Shown: positions 50,211 to 59,528, numbered from the stretch's first letter. The stretch is 64,000 bases of DNA from Candidatus Manganitrophus sp. (GCA_028865235.1 CP114561.1:1570001-1634000); one strand, 5' to 3'. The notes: generated from the sequence alone by a model not told the origin. Numbers and translations are program-made.

Positions 50211-51272
50211 CACGAATCCCTTTATGAAGAAGGTAGAGAAAAAGGGAACGCCGACCAGCGAAGTAATCGTTCCTAAACGAAGCTCCTCCGGCGAGATCAC
50301 GGTGCGCGCCAAGAGATCGGCGCCGACCAGAAAGATCCCCCCCGCCAGAAACGAGGCCGGCAGCAAGATCCGGTGATCGGGACCGATGATCAGTCGAACG
50401 ACATGCGGGATGATCAGGCCGACGAAGGCGATCGTCCCGGTGAAGGCGACCGAGGCGCCGGTGACGAGCGAGGAGAGCAACAGCAGGATTCGCTGGACCG
50501 ACTTCACCCGCATCCCAAGCGCCGCCGCTCCCTCTTCCCCTTCCAGGGCGAGGAGGTTCAGATCGCGGGCGAAGAAGAGGAGGCCCGCGCTCCCCAGCAG
50601 GATCGGAACAAAGGCCACCTTCAAATGAATCCACCCCCGCGCGTCGAGCCCCCCCATCAGCCAGAAGAGAATCTCGCCGACCACGGCGACCGAGGTGAGC
50701 CTGGAAAGGATCAGCGACATCATCGACACCATGAAGATCCCGACCGCCATCCCGGAGAGGAGAAAGGTGGTGACCGGCGTCCTCCCGTCCCGTGTCGCGA
50801 TCCGGTAGACCAGGAGAACCGTGCCGAAGGCGCCGGCGAAGGCGAAGGCCGGCAGGATCAGGTGATGATGGAAGGCGAGTCCCGATCCCAGCGCAATCAC
50901 CGCGCCGAGGGCCGCCCCGCCGGAGAGGCCGATCACCCCCGGATCGGCCATCGGGTTGCGAAAGAGCCCCTGCATCGCCGCCCCCGAGACCGCCAGCCCC
51001 CCGCCGATCAGCGCCGCCAGAAGCACCCGCGGAAGCCGGACGGTGAGGATGATGATTTCCTGTGAAGCATCCCACCCTGCAAGATGAATCAATGGGAGCT
51101 GATTCAGGATCAATCGAGCAACCACCGGAAGCGGTACCGCCACCGATCCGACCGCCGTCGCGACGACGACGCTTCCGGCCAGGAGGAAAAAGAGGAGGGT
51201 CAGCAGGCCGGCCTTCGGCCAGAAAGAAGGAAAACCGCGCCGCAGCGGAAGGGCCAACGAAGGAGGCCTCAT
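50197..51272 (-). CDS. btuC: Cobalamin ABC transporter permease (one apparent frameshift at the end)
   Basis: About 358 residues, ten helices of the BtuC/FecCD family. LPRVLLAALIGGGLAVSGAA near residue 82, MQGLFRNPMADPGVIGLSGG near 102, FVGLIIPHVVRLIIGPDHR near 277. The proper end (VPFFLYLLHKGIRDGGR and TGA at 50197-50199) needs one more A in the run at 50239-50243. Its ATG overlaps the btuF stop as ATGA. Together with btuF and btuD it forms a vitamin B12 importer fed by the outer membrane receptor BtuB. Confidence 0.92.
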
Positions 51273-52188
51273 CGGGAGCGCCCCCCTCTTTGTTCATCGC
51301 CGCCGAACCGGACCCTTCCGGATGGATGATCTGCGCCGCCTGCTCGATTCCATCGACAATGTAGTGGGAGACAGTCGAGAGATGTTTTTCCGGAATCGCG
51401 TAGACCCGCCGGTTGCGGACGGCGGAGAGATGCCCCAACTCCGGATGGGCCATCAGTTTTTCATAAAAATCGGGCTCCTCCGGGTTCCAGTCGCTCACGA
51501 TCACGATCTCCGGATCGAGCTGAATCAACCGTTCGACCGACAACTTCTGGTGTCCCACCAACCCGACCTCCGCCGCTTGATTCCGCGCGCCGATCAACGC
51601 GGCGATCTCATCGAAGGTGGTCTCCTTGCCGGCCACGACGCCGGTCGGGGTGTAGAAGAGGACCCGCGGTTTCCGCGGGGCGGCCGCCGCCCGCGCGGCG
51701 ATCCGATTCAAACGCCGATCCATTTCGGCGACAATCTCCTCCGCGCGCCGCGCTTCGCCGACCATCTGTCCGACCGTCAGGATGTTCCGCTTGATCCCCT
51801 CGATGGAGGAAAAGAGCTCCAGCTTGACCACCGGCAGCCGCGCTTCGGTCAACTGCTTCACGACATCCATCGAGGTGTAGGTCGCCACAAAAACCAGATC
51901 GGGCTGAAGCGCCACCACCTGTTCCATGTTCGCCCGGATTTTGTTCGGCACACCCTTCGCCGCCTCGGCCACATGGGAGATCCCCGGATCGGCCGCAAGG
52001 TAGGTCACCGCCGCGATCCGCTTCGGATCGACCAGGGAGAAGAGAATTTCATCGGTGCCGAGCGTCAACGAGACGATCCGCTGCGGCTTCTTAGGAGAGA
52101 CGCTCTCTTCCGCCGTCATTCCAAATGAAGAGTCCGCCAAGACAAGGAAGAGCGCCAGAATCCAAGCGACAGGCCGAATCCTTTTCAT
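51269..52188 (-). CDS. btuF: Cobalamin ABC transporter substrate-binding protein (one apparent frameshift at the end)
   Basis: About 306 residues of the BtuF/TroA-like helical-backbone type. Signal peptide, then PQRIVSLTLGTDEILFSLVD, ALQPDLVFVATYTS, KLELFSSIEGIKRNILTVG and a last lobe with LIQLDPEIVIVSDW and HYIVDGIEQAAQIIHPE. The expected stop overlaps the btuC start (ATGA at 51269-51272) if the C6 run at 51281-51286 has one more base; unrepaired, the frame runs far into btuC. Its own ATG overlaps the Dph6-like stop. Confidence 0.9.
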
Positions 52189-52879
52189 CGGACCGCCTCT
52201 TCTGTCGCCGGCAGAAGATCGGCGAAGACAAACCCGTCCCGCGTAACGACCTCGCCGACCGTGACGGAGAGCGGAGAGCGAAACATCGGCCCCTCGATTG
52301 CAAAGCTATGGAACTCCCCCGCTCCCCGCACGGATCAACCTCTTTCGGAAGATCGGAGAGGAAGGCCGCATCGAACGTCCGTCCGGCAAACGTCGAGGCG
52401 AGATGCCGCGGATCGATGCAGGTAATGACGGCGCGGAGGCCGCCGGCGACCATCTCCCGCGCAAGCCGGTCGGTCGGAATCTGCCAGAGGGGAAAGAGCG
52501 GCGTAATCCCGGTGCCCGAAAGCTGCCGCTCCCGGTAGGCCCGGATGTCTTCCAGAAAGAGATCGCCGAAGGCCATCTGCGTCACCCCTGCTTCTTTTGC
52601 CTCTTCAATGAGCCGGCGCATCGCCGCTTCATACGCCTCGTTACTGCAGGGAGAAGGGATCGGCACGACATGAAGCGGAACCCCCGCCGCCTCGGACTGC
52701 GCTTGCAACAAGCTCAACCGAACCGCATGCATCGCCACCCGCTGATGCCGCTCGTTCACCGTCGTGACCAGCCCGGTCACCTCGATATCGGGCTGCTGCC
52801 TGAGACGATAGAGCGACCAAGCGCTGTCCTTGCCGCTGCTCCAGGAGAGCCAGGTTTTCTTTTCACAAGAGTGCTCCAT
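52185..52879 (-). CDS. Dph6-like PP-loop ATPase (one apparent frameshift)
   Basis: About 231 residues of the diphthine-ammonia-ligase-like (MJ0570-related) PP-loop family. N-terminal LSWSSGKDSAWSLYRLRQ carries the SGGKDS-like loop; VNERHQRVAMHAV, FGDLFLEDIRAYRE and FPLWQIPTDRLAREM are family segments. A C5 run at 52316-52320 needs one base; the repaired end overlaps the btuF start as ATGA. Bacteria do not make diphthamide, so another amidation is likely; the position within a cobalamin operon makes a corrinoid or nucleotide-loop amidation an attractive but unproven idea. Confidence 0.8.
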
Positions 52880-52887
52880 AAGGGAAC

Positions 52888-52983
52888 GGTAGGCGGAAGG
52901 GGGAGGCGGTAGGAGGAAAGACTGAAAAGATTTCTTCTCTTCATCTCTTCCCCCCTCCCGCCTACCGCCTCCCCCCTTCCGCG
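52888..52983. repeat. Purine-rich imperfect inverted repeat, copy 2
   Basis: Arms at 52888-52916 and 52949-52983 share GCGGAAGGGGGAGGCGGTAG-type units with the element at 13593-13683. It separates the Dph6-like and adenosyltransferase genes. Confidence 0.75.
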
Positions 52984-52992
52984 TTTTATCTC

Positions 52993-53556
52993 TTAAGCAT
53001 GGCTATCCCACAACAGATCGGCGATCCCCCGCTTTTTGTTCTCGTATCGCGCCATCACAAAGAGTGCATCGGAGAGGCGATTCAGATAAGGGACCGTGAA
53101 GGGGCCGACCGCTTCGACCCGACGGAGGGCGATCACCTCCCGCTCCGCCCGGCGGCAGACCGTCCGGGCGACATGAAGCTGCGCCGCACCGGGCGTGCCG
53201 CCCGGAAGAACGAAATTCTCGAGCGGCGTTAATTCTTCAGAAAGGCGGTCCATCAACTGCTCCAGGGCGTCGATGTGGCGCTGCTCGATCCTCGGCACAT
53301 TCATCTTCACCTTATCTTCTTCCGGAATGCAGAGGTCGGAGCCGAGGTGGAAGAGATCGTTTTGAATCCCGGCCAAGGCCTTCATCAGGACCGTGTCGAG
53401 CCCCGCCGCCATGGCGACGCCGATCTGGGAATTGAGCTCGTCGACCGTGCCATACGATGAAATCCGCGCGGAGTCTTTCGGGACCCGCCGCTTGCTGCCG
53501 AGCCCGGTGCTCCCATCATCTCCGGTTCGCGTATAGACCTTTGTAATTCGCGGCAT
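52993..53556 (-). CDS. PduO-type ATP:cob(I)alamin adenosyltransferase
   Basis: 187 residues. Adds the 5'-deoxyadenosyl ligand to cob(I)alamin or cobinamide. The N-terminal [14 protein letters not shown] carries the ATP-binding residues; [37 protein letters not shown] and [16 protein letters not shown] complete the pattern. Start set by AAGGAG seven bases before the ATG at 53556; the TTG one codon earlier is less likely. It lies between two repeats in the cobalamin region, so it may have a transcript end nearby. Confidence 0.93.
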   Translation of the reverse strand: MPRITKVYTRTGDDGSTGLGSKRRVPKDSARISSYGTVDELNSQIGVAMAAGLDTVLMKALAGIQNDLFHLGSDLCIPEEDKVKMNVPRIEQRHIDALEQLMDRLSEELTPLENFVLPGGTPGAAQLHVARTVCRRAEREVIALRRVEAVGPFTVPYLNRLSDALFVMARYENKKRGIADLLWDSHA

Positions 53557-53595
53557 CAATGAACTCCTTTCATCATTCCTTGAAAAGCTCTCTGT

Positions 53596-53751
53596 CCGTC
53601 ATTCCCGAAAGGTTTAATCGGGAATCCAGTTTATTTAAATCAATGGCTTCTGGATTCCCGCTTTGATCCACGGATGGATCGATCTGAGTGGAAACGTTTT
53701 CTTCTACTCACGTGCCTCTCGGCACGATGCGCAGCTTCGCGGGAATGACGG
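53596..53751. repeat. MITE-like inverted repeat element
   Basis: Termini CCGTCATTCCCG (53596-53607) and CGGGAATGACGG (53740-53751) are exact inverted repeats, with an inner CGGGAATCCAG/CTGGATTCCCG pair near 53620 and 53655. No reading frame is inside. It resembles the widespread GTCATTCCCG class of intergenic elements. Confidence 0.75.
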
Positions 53752-53757
53752 CTTAAT

Positions 53758-54488
53758 CTAAACTGCGCTGATGAAGAGAAGCACCCCGATCTCCACCACC
53801 TCCGAGAGCGCGCCGAGCGCGTCCCCGGTCCAGCCGCCGATCCTCGATTCCAGAAACCGATTGAACAGCAAGACCGATAAAAAGACGAGCGATACGGCAA
53901 TCAATCCGATTCCCTTCGAAATCAGAAACGCGCCCGCGAGAGTCATCAGAGTCGCCCCAGCGCATGGGAGCCGGCCAATCCGCCCGATGAACGGCTGCGC
54001 CGTCCCGCTCTCTCTGGCATACCTTCAAAAAAACTCGCCAGGACCATCGCCCACCGGCTGAGGAGCCCCATCAGGAGAAACGCGGTCAGCCACCCCCGAC
54101 GAATCATCTCACCAAAGAGAGCATATTTCAAGATCAAGACGATCACCAACCCGATGACGCCGAACGCGCCGATATGTGGGTCCTTCATCACGGAGAGAAT
54201 TCGCTCCCGGCCCCCGCCCGCGGCCAGGCCGTCGCAGAGGTCGGCCAATCCATCGAGATGGAGTCCCCCGGTGATCAAAACCAAAGCGAGAAGGAGCAGC
54301 GCCGCCGAGAGGGCCGGCGTGAGAATCAGTCCCAGGAGTTGGGCAAGCCCCATCAAGAAAGCGCCGATCGCCAATCCCACCACCGGGAAAAAGAGGACCG
54401 AGCGGCCGAGATCACGCTCGGTGGCGATCATCGAATGATGGAATGGAACGATGGTGAGGGTGCCGATCGCGGTGAAGAAGCTTCTCAT
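53758..54488 (-). CDS. cobS: Adenosylcobinamide-GDP ribazoletransferase (one apparent frameshift)
   Basis: About 243 residues. Joins adenosylcobinamide-GDP with alpha-ribazole(phosphate) to complete the nucleotide loop. Membrane protein with [37 protein letters not shown] (metal-binding Asp motif) and [18 protein letters not shown]. The last third continues only if one base is added at the C3 run 54004-54006, after which [17 protein letters not shown] and a C-terminal helix follow. The ATG overlaps the cobT stop as ATGA. Confidence 0.92.
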
Positions 54489-55552
54489 CGTTTCCGCTCC
54501 GGACCGGAGACACCCGCCTCATCGAAGGTCGCCATCTCGGTGAGAATGCGAACGGCGCTCTCGACCAATCCCATCCCCAACGCCGCGCCGGTCCCTTCAC
54601 CCAGCCGCATGTTGAGATCGAGCAGCGGATCAAGACCGAGTTTCGACAAGGCGATGCGATGGCCCGACTCCGCCGACCGATGGGCGGCGACGAGATATCC
54701 GTTGACCTCCGGCGCAATGGCTACGGCGATCAAGGCCGCGGCGGTGGAGATAAAGCCATCGACGATCACCGGGATTCGATTTGCCGCCGCTCCGAGGAGC
54801 AGGCCGACGATTCCGGCAATTTCGTACCCGCCGACCTTGGCCAGCACATCGATCGGATCGTCCGGATTCGGCCGATTGACCCGAAGCGCCTCCTGAATGA
54901 CCGACCGCTTCAGCCGCAGCGTCGGCTCGTCGATCCCCGTTCCCCGCCCGGTCACCGCCTCCACCGGCGAGCCGGTCAAGAGCGCCGTGATGGCGCTGCT
55001 GGGGGTGGTATTGCCGATCCCCATCTCGCCGGTCCCCAAGAGATTCGTGCCGCGACGGGCCTCTTCTTCCGCCAGGTCGCATCCGACGGCGATCGCCGAC
55101 AGCGCCTGTCTCCGGGACATGGCGCGCCCCTGTTTCATGTTCCGGGTTCCCCGATCGATCTTTCGATCGATCAGCCCCGGCAATTTCCCGAAGGAGTGGT
55201 CGACCCCGATGTCGATCACGCGGACGTCGGCCCCCGCCTGCTTCGCGAGGACGCTGATCGCGGCCCCGCCGTGAAGGAAGTTGTAAACCATCTGTGCTGT
55301 GACCGCCTTGGGATAGACGCTGACCTTCTCCTCCACCACCCCGTGATCGCCGGCGAAGACGCAAATGGCTTTCTTCAACGGCGGTGAAGGAATCTTTCCG
55401 GTCACCTGGATATACCAGGCCGCCAACTCCTCCAAGCGGCCGAGGCTGCCGGGGGGCTTGGTTAGGCTGTTGAGACGCTTCTGAGCAAGAAGGCGTCCCA
55501 ATTCCCCGACCGGTTTAATCTTTCCAATGACCAGTTGCAACCTTTTCATCAC
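54485..55552 (-). CDS. cobT: Nicotinate-nucleotide--dimethylbenzimidazole phosphoribosyltransferase
   Basis: 355 residues, a normal length. Activates the lower ligand base to alpha-ribazole phosphate. Motifs: [15 protein letters not shown] near 30, [17 protein letters not shown] near 66, [16 protein letters not shown] near 173, and the catalytic Glu in [15 protein letters not shown] near 317. It overlaps the end of cobU by 38 bp and the start of cobS by 4 bp. Which lower-ligand base is used is unknown; no bluB or bza genes are present in the window. Confidence 0.95.
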   Translation of the reverse strand: MMKRLQLVIGKIKPVGELGRLLAQKRLNSLTKPPGSLGRLEELAAWYIQVTGKIPSPPLKKAICVFAGDHGVVEEKVSVYPKAVTAQMVYNFLHGGAAISVLAKQAGADVRVIDIGVDHSFGKLPGLIDRKIDRGTRNMKQGRAMSRRQALSAIAVGCDLAEEEARRGTNLLGTGEMGIGNTTPSSAITALLTGSPVEAVTGRGTGIDEPTLRLKRSVIQEALRVNRPNPDDPIDVLAKVGGYEIAGIVGLLLGAAANRIPVIVDGFISTAAALIAVAIAPEVNGYLVAAHRSAESGHRIALSKLGLDPLLDLNMRLGEGTGAALGMGLVESAVRILTEMATFDEAGVSGPERKR

Positions 55553-56078
55553 GCTTCCTTTTAATCGGAACGGCGATTCCCGCTATCATCCAGTAAACCT
55601 CATCGGCCTCGGCGGCCCACCGCTGGTGGAGAAGTCCGGAGAGATCCCGGAAGAGCCGGGAAAGGGAATGATCGGTGGGGACCACTCCCAATCCGACCTC
55701 GTTCGAGACGGCAATAACGGAGAGATCGACCGATCGCACCACGCTGACCAACCGGTCGATCTCGCCGAGGATCTTCTCCTCATCTTCCCCGACGGCCGTC
55801 AGAAGATTGGAAAGCCAAAGGGTCAGGCAGTCGATCACCGCCACACCTTTTCCTTGCATTGACTGGAGCAGATCGGCAAGATGCATCGGCTCCTCCATTG
55901 TCTTCCAACCCTTCGGCCGCTCGCGACGATGCCGCTCGATCCGCCGCGCCATCTCCGCATCGGACGGTCGCGCCGTGGCGATGAAGATCTTCTCTTCACT
56001 CAAGGTTTCCCCTCGCTCCAATGCAAACCGGCTTTTGCCCGAGCGGGCGCCGCCGAGAATGAGGACCAGACGATTCAC
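55515..56078 (-). CDS. cobU: Adenosylcobinamide kinase/guanylyltransferase
   Basis: 187 residues. Phosphorylates adenosylcobinamide and adds GMP. The P-loop [13 protein letters not shown] is at residue 8. The guanylylated histidine is within [10 protein letters not shown] near residue 50, with [11 protein letters not shown] near 82 and [10 protein letters not shown] near 125. It overlaps the preceding membrane-protein gene by four bases and cobT by 38 bp. With cobT and cobS this gives a complete cobinamide salvage and nucleotide-loop pathway. Confidence 0.95.
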   Translation of the reverse strand: MNRLVLILGGARSGKSRFALERGETLSEEKIFIATARPSDAEMARRIERHRRERPKGWKTMEEPMHLADLLQSMQGKGVAVIDCLTLWLSNLLTAVGEDEEKILGEIDRLVSVVRSVDLSVIAVSNEVGLGVVPTDHSLSRLFRDLSGLLHQRWAAEADEVYWMIAGIAVPIKRKRDEKVATGHWKD

Positions 56079-56665
56079 CGAGAAGCTCCCGGCACCAGCC
56101 GCGCGAAGAATCGCTTCGAGCGCCCGAACACCTCAGCGAGGAGATGAAAGCCGATGACAAACGCAATATAGAAAAAGGGACGGGCCACATACGGCGGATA
56201 ATATTCAGCCACCTCTATGGCATACTGTCCGAAGCCCATCTCCACAAAATACCCGGAGAAAAGATAGAAGCTGACGTTGGAGATCACAAACGCCAGGCTG
56301 GCGCTGGCAAACAGCGTCAGACCCAACGGAATCAGCGCCCGCCAGACGGGACGATACCACCCCGCATACCAGCGGCCTGCCCCCCAGAGGGCGGCATACG
56401 TCGGAATGAGGAAGAGATAGGCCGGCGTGAAGCACCAATCGCTTTGGCCCCCCATGAACGCGGCATAATCGATCAGCGCCGCCTCCGCGAAAAATAGAGG
56501 GAAGAAGATCGATCGGAGATAAAACCCGGAGAGAAAGAAAACCGCCAGCGACGCGTTGTGGAGCCCCACCACCGACGCGATCGAGGGGAGACGGGTGACG
56601 GCCATGAGGAGTGCAAGTGAGAGGAAAATAATCAGAGTGAGCTTTTTATTTCCGAACGTTTTCAC
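56075..56665 (-). CDS. ECF S-component-like membrane protein in the cobalamin operon
   Basis: 196 residues with five or six hydrophobic segments: about 9-26, 38-60, 78-96, 108-130 and 162-180. The layout (a Pro at the start of helix 2, WCFTPAYLFLIPTYAALWGAGRW in the middle) resembles substrate-binding S components of energy-coupling-factor importers and small membrane proteins seen in B12 regions of other bacteria. No ECF ATPase or T component is in the window. A role in uptake of cobinamide, a lower-ligand base or cobalt is inferred from position between btuB and cobU. Confidence 0.6.
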   Translation of the reverse strand: MKTFGNKKLTLIIFLSLALLMAVTRLPSIASVVGLHNASLAVFFLSGFYLRSIFFPLFFAEAALIDYAAFMGGQSDWCFTPAYLFLIPTYAALWGAGRWYAGWYRPVWRALIPLGLTLFASASLAFVISNVSFYLFSGYFVEMGFGQYAIEVAEYYPPYVARPFFYIAFVIGFHLLAEVFGRSKRFFARLVPGASR

Positions 56666-56677
56666 GATTCCCTCCCC

Positions 56678-58522
56678 TCAAAAGGTAACCTTTACGCCGC
56701 CGTAGCCGGAGAACCCCGCCGTCGCATAGCCGATGACCTCCTCATACTCTCGATCAAAGAGGTTCTCGACCCGCGCAAAAAGCGAGACGTTCCGGTGAAC
56801 GGCGTAGGTCCCTGACAGGTTGACCACGGTATAATCGTCCAGCTCACTTCCGCCGAAATCGAACCGCTCTCCGACATATCGGATTTGGAGAACCAGAAGA
56901 AGCGGGTCAATTGGGCGAACCGAAAGGCTTCCACTCGCTTTATGACGGGGCCGCCGTAACAGTTCCTCTCCGGTCGCCTCATCTTCGGTATTCAGAAGAG
57001 TATAATTCGCCAAAAGGCCGACGCGCTCTGTCGGCTTTGCAGAGATCTCAAATTCCCACCCGTTCATCTTTGCCCGCGCAAGGTTGATCGGAATGAATTG
57101 GACAAAGTCAAAAACAATCAGCTGTTCAATGCGATTCTGAAAGTAGGTCGCACCGACCTGGACCCGTTCGTTCCAGAGCGACTGCTCGACGCCGGCCTCG
57201 AAACTTTCGCTCTCCTCCGGCTTAAGATCGGGATTACTGAAGTTCGGGAAGAAAAGGTCGACAAGTGTGGGACCGTGAAAACCGGTACCGTATGCTGCAC
57301 GGACCTTTGTTGCCGTTGTTTCCACCAGATAGGCACTCTCAATCTTGTAAGTAGTCTCATTCCCAAATCGGTCGTTGTCATCGTACCGTACACCCAGGTT
57401 CAGAATAATGGGGGAAAGGCGAAACTGGTTAAAGGCGTAAATCGCGTGATTGGTAAGCGTCTCATCATCAATGCCTCCACGGCTCTCTCCTCTTTGGAAT
57501 TCATACTCGTAGCCAAGTGTCAGCAGTGATGTGCGGCCAAGGTCAATATGTTGCCTCCAGTCCACCCGCCTTCCCTGCGCATCAAATTCGTAGTTATTGA
57601 ACGATCCGGGAGCAGGATCGCTCCCTTCTAGTTCTTCAAAGTTGAAAGAGGCTTTCAGCTCCTGACGCCATCCCTCCGAAAAGGTCGTCAATAGAGTAAG
57701 AGAGGTCGCTCCGTTCTGCTCGGCTTGGACAAAATTCGGGATATCTGTCGGCGGACTATCCAGATCACTCTCTGAATCGGTATAACGGCCGGTCCACTCC
57801 AAGCGTGTCTGTGACGTCAGGTCGAACCCAAGGCGTGAGGAGAGCGTGGTATTCTCATAGCCGTCATCCTCCCGGCCGCCGGCCGCTCTTGAAAATCCTT
57901 GGCTGTCGATCCGGCCGGCCGAAAGAGAATAATCGAACCGTTCCGTCGATCCGCTTACCCCCGCCGTCTCCCGAAAGGTGCGATACGCTCCCGCCTCGAA
58001 TGAAAGAGAGCCGGTCGGAGGACCCTGACCTTTCTTTGTAAAAATCTGAATGACCCCGCCGACAGCATCCGATCCATACAATGTACTTTGGGGACCGCGA
58101 ATGACTTCGATCCGCTCGATGTTGTCGACGGTCAGGTTTGCAAAGTCGAAGAAGCCTGAGAAGGGGCTGTTGACCTGAACGCCGTCAATCAAGACGAGGG
58201 TGTGATCCGGGTTCGTCCCTCGGATGAAGACCGAGGTCGTTCCACCAAGCCCCCCACTTTGGACAACGGCAAGACCCGGCACTTCTCGGAGTGCCTCTTC
58301 GACGGTGGTAAGATGTTTCTCTTCGATCGTCTTTTCGTCGATGAGGGTGACGGAAGCGGCGGTCTCTTTCAACGGAACCTCCGTTTGGGTAGCCGTGACG
58401 AAAACCGGTGAAAAGGTGGGAATCTCCTCAGGGGATGTTTCTTCTGCGCCGGATACTTTTGTGCTGACTGCAATCAAAACGAGAAATGAGCAAAACGCAA
58501 TACGCCATTGGAACGGGGTCAT
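56678..58522 (-). CDS. btuB: TonB-dependent vitamin B12 receptor
   Basis: 614 residues. Signal peptide, TonB box PVFVTATQTEVPL, plug domain (LVLIDGVQVNSPFSGFFD; IERIEVIRGPQSTLYGSDAV; GGVIQIFTKKG) and a 22-strand barrel ending in VKVTF with C-terminal Phe. The ATG at 58522 is preceded by GAGAGGAAG. Two cobalamin riboswitches lie upstream, which makes the ligand assignment firm. It heads the minus-strand cobalamin region; the S-component-like gene follows 12 bp later. Confidence 0.94.
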   Translation of the reverse strand: MTPFQWRIAFCSFLVLIAVSTKVSGAEETSPEEIPTFSPVFVTATQTEVPLKETAASVTLIDEKTIEEKHLTTVEEALREVPGLAVVQSGGLGGTTSVFIRGTNPDHTLVLIDGVQVNSPFSGFFDFANLTVDNIERIEVIRGPQSTLYGSDAVGGVIQIFTKKGQGPPTGSLSFEAGAYRTFRETAGVSGSTERFDYSLSAGRIDSQGFSRAAGGREDDGYENTTLSSRLGFDLTSQTRLEWTGRYTDSESDLDSPPTDIPNFVQAEQNGATSLTLLTTFSEGWRQELKASFNFEELEGSDPAPGSFNNYEFDAQGRRVDWRQHIDLGRTSLLTLGYEYEFQRGESRGGIDDETLTNHAIYAFNQFRLSPIILNLGVRYDDNDRFGNETTYKIESAYLVETTATKVRAAYGTGFHGPTLVDLFFPNFSNPDLKPEESESFEAGVEQSLWNERVQVGATYFQNRIEQLIVFDFVQFIPINLARAKMNGWEFEISAKPTERVGLLANYTLLNTEDEATGEELLRRPRHKASGSLSVRPIDPLLLVLQIRYVGERFDFGGSELDDYTVVNLSGTYAVHRNVSLFARVENLFDREYEEVIGYATAGFSGYGGVKVTF

Positions 58523-58553
58523 CTTCCTCTCCCTTCGAAAGGTGAAATGTAAT

Positions 58554-58704
58554 CCTGAAAGGCCCGGTCTCCTGGCTGAGGGCAACCTACTCCCACGCCT
58601 TCCCGGAGAACAGTTATATTCTCCAGTGGCCGTTGTGGTTTCGTTCCCGTCACAGTTGCGGGGCAGCAGCGGTTTTGCACCGCTTTCCCGATCAACCCTT
58701 CAGG
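58554..58704 (-). promoter_or_regulatory. Cobalamin riboswitch, proximal copy
   Basis: Sense-strand features: P1 stem formed by 58699-58704 and 58554-58559, the B12-box-type core GCTGCCCCGCAACTGT (near 58640-58656), GCCACTGG and the closing AGCCAGGAGACCGGGCC (near 58562-58578). It ends about 30 nt before the btuB ATG, so it can control access to the ribosome site. Confidence 0.93.
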
Positions 58705-58726
58705 TTATTTGGTTTAAATTCTGTCC

Positions 58727-58762
58727 AAAAAAAATCCCCGCCTTTCGAATGGAAAGGAGGGG
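58727..58762 (-). terminator. Intrinsic terminator between the two riboswitches
   Basis: Minus strand: CCCC-T-CCTTT (58762-58753) pairs with AAAGG-C-GGGG (58745-58736), then A and eight T residues (58734-58727). It is placed to terminate transcripts after the distal riboswitch. Confidence 0.88.
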
Positions 58763-58813
58763 ATGGAATGAGTCCGCCCCCCGTCTTGACCATCGAAGAC
58801 AGGCAGTGCTTTC

Positions 58814-58988
58814 CATTCAGGCAGGTCTTCTGGCTCTGGGACGATCTTACTCCCGACCCCTTCCCCCCGGACATTTTATACGGAGAGTGGTTTGGTCGGT
58901 TTCGCGTCCCATGACAGCGGCGGGTCCGCTCCCGATTTACACGGGATTCCCTTTTCAATCCCGACATGACGTCGGAATCACCTGAACG
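58814..58988 (-). promoter_or_regulatory. Cobalamin riboswitch, distal copy
   Basis: P1 stem of 58981-58988 with 58814-58821; GGGAATCCCGTG, the core CGGACCCGCCGCTGT, ACCACT, GGGGAAGG and the closing AGCCAGAAGACCTGCC follow in the correct order. It is separated from the proximal copy by the terminator. Confidence 0.93.
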
Positions 58989-59007
58989 GGTTCTGATGAA
59001 CGGCTCA

Positions 59008-59036
59008 TGTATACCAGGCGGGCAAAACGAAATCAA
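59008..59036 (-). promoter_or_regulatory. Promoter of the riboswitch-btuB transcript
   Basis: Minus strand: TTGATT (59036-59031), a 17-bp spacer and TATACA (59013-59008). The start point would be near 59001, just before the distal riboswitch. Confidence 0.6.
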
Positions 59037-59078
59037 CTAAAAAATAATTGTAAAGAAATGCGGGAGTTTGTTTGGGCC

Positions 59079-59528
59079 TTAATCTTGAACGAAGAGGACG
59101 AGCTCTCGATTGATATAAACGACAAATTCGGATTGAATCAGAGGAAAAAACTGGATGGGCTGATTGAAATAGTCTTTCACGCGGCAGAACCCTTCGGGAA
59201 GGTTAACGTAGATGTCGCCCTGGATCTCTTTTCCTCGGAGCATTTTCAGGTTGACAGTGTATTTTTTCCCCAGGGTCATGAGGTCATCCAGCTCCAACTT
59301 CGCCTGGACCTTGGCCAAAGCAATTCGGGAACGATTGAGCAGAAGCGTTCCTTTGCTAGTTCTCAGGGGAATCACCCGTGCGTCCTCGTTGATGAGATCT
59401 CCGACCTTTTGAAGCCCTGCATGGTGCGCCTCATAAAGCCGGAGAAAAACCTCTCCTTCAATCTCGCTCCCATCGTAGAGCTCGAAGAGAACCGGACAGT
59501 TTTCCTTTTCGATCCTTCGCTCATCCAC
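59079..59528 (-). CDS. Small protein downstream of pilT
   Basis: 149 residues, cytosolic, beta-rich. Segments CPVLFELYDGSEIEGEVFL, LQKVGDLINEDARVIPLRTS and LMTLGKKYTVNLKMLRGKEI resemble DUF6812-type proteins found beside pilus genes. The GTG at 59526-59528 overlaps the pilT stop by eight bases, so it is probably translated with pilT. Motifs for catalysis are absent. A role linked to twitching motility is inferred from the gene pair. Confidence 0.65.
   Translation of the reverse strand: MDERRIEKENCPVLFELYDGSEIEGEVFLRLYEAHHAGLQKVGDLINEDARVIPLRTSKGTLLLNRSRIALAKVQAKLELDDLMTLGKKYTVNLKMLRGKEIQGDIYVNLPEGFCRVKDYFNQPIQFFPLIQSEFVVYINRELVLFVQD

Noticed and set aside
49407..51272. A natural BtuC-BtuD fusion protein
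   Set aside because: One base added at 50239-50243 yields the standard BtuC end and a normal BtuD start.
50197..52188. A 663-residue binding protein with a novel C-terminal domain
   Set aside because: The extra part is btuC read in the wrong frame; the repaired btuF ends in an ATGA overlap.
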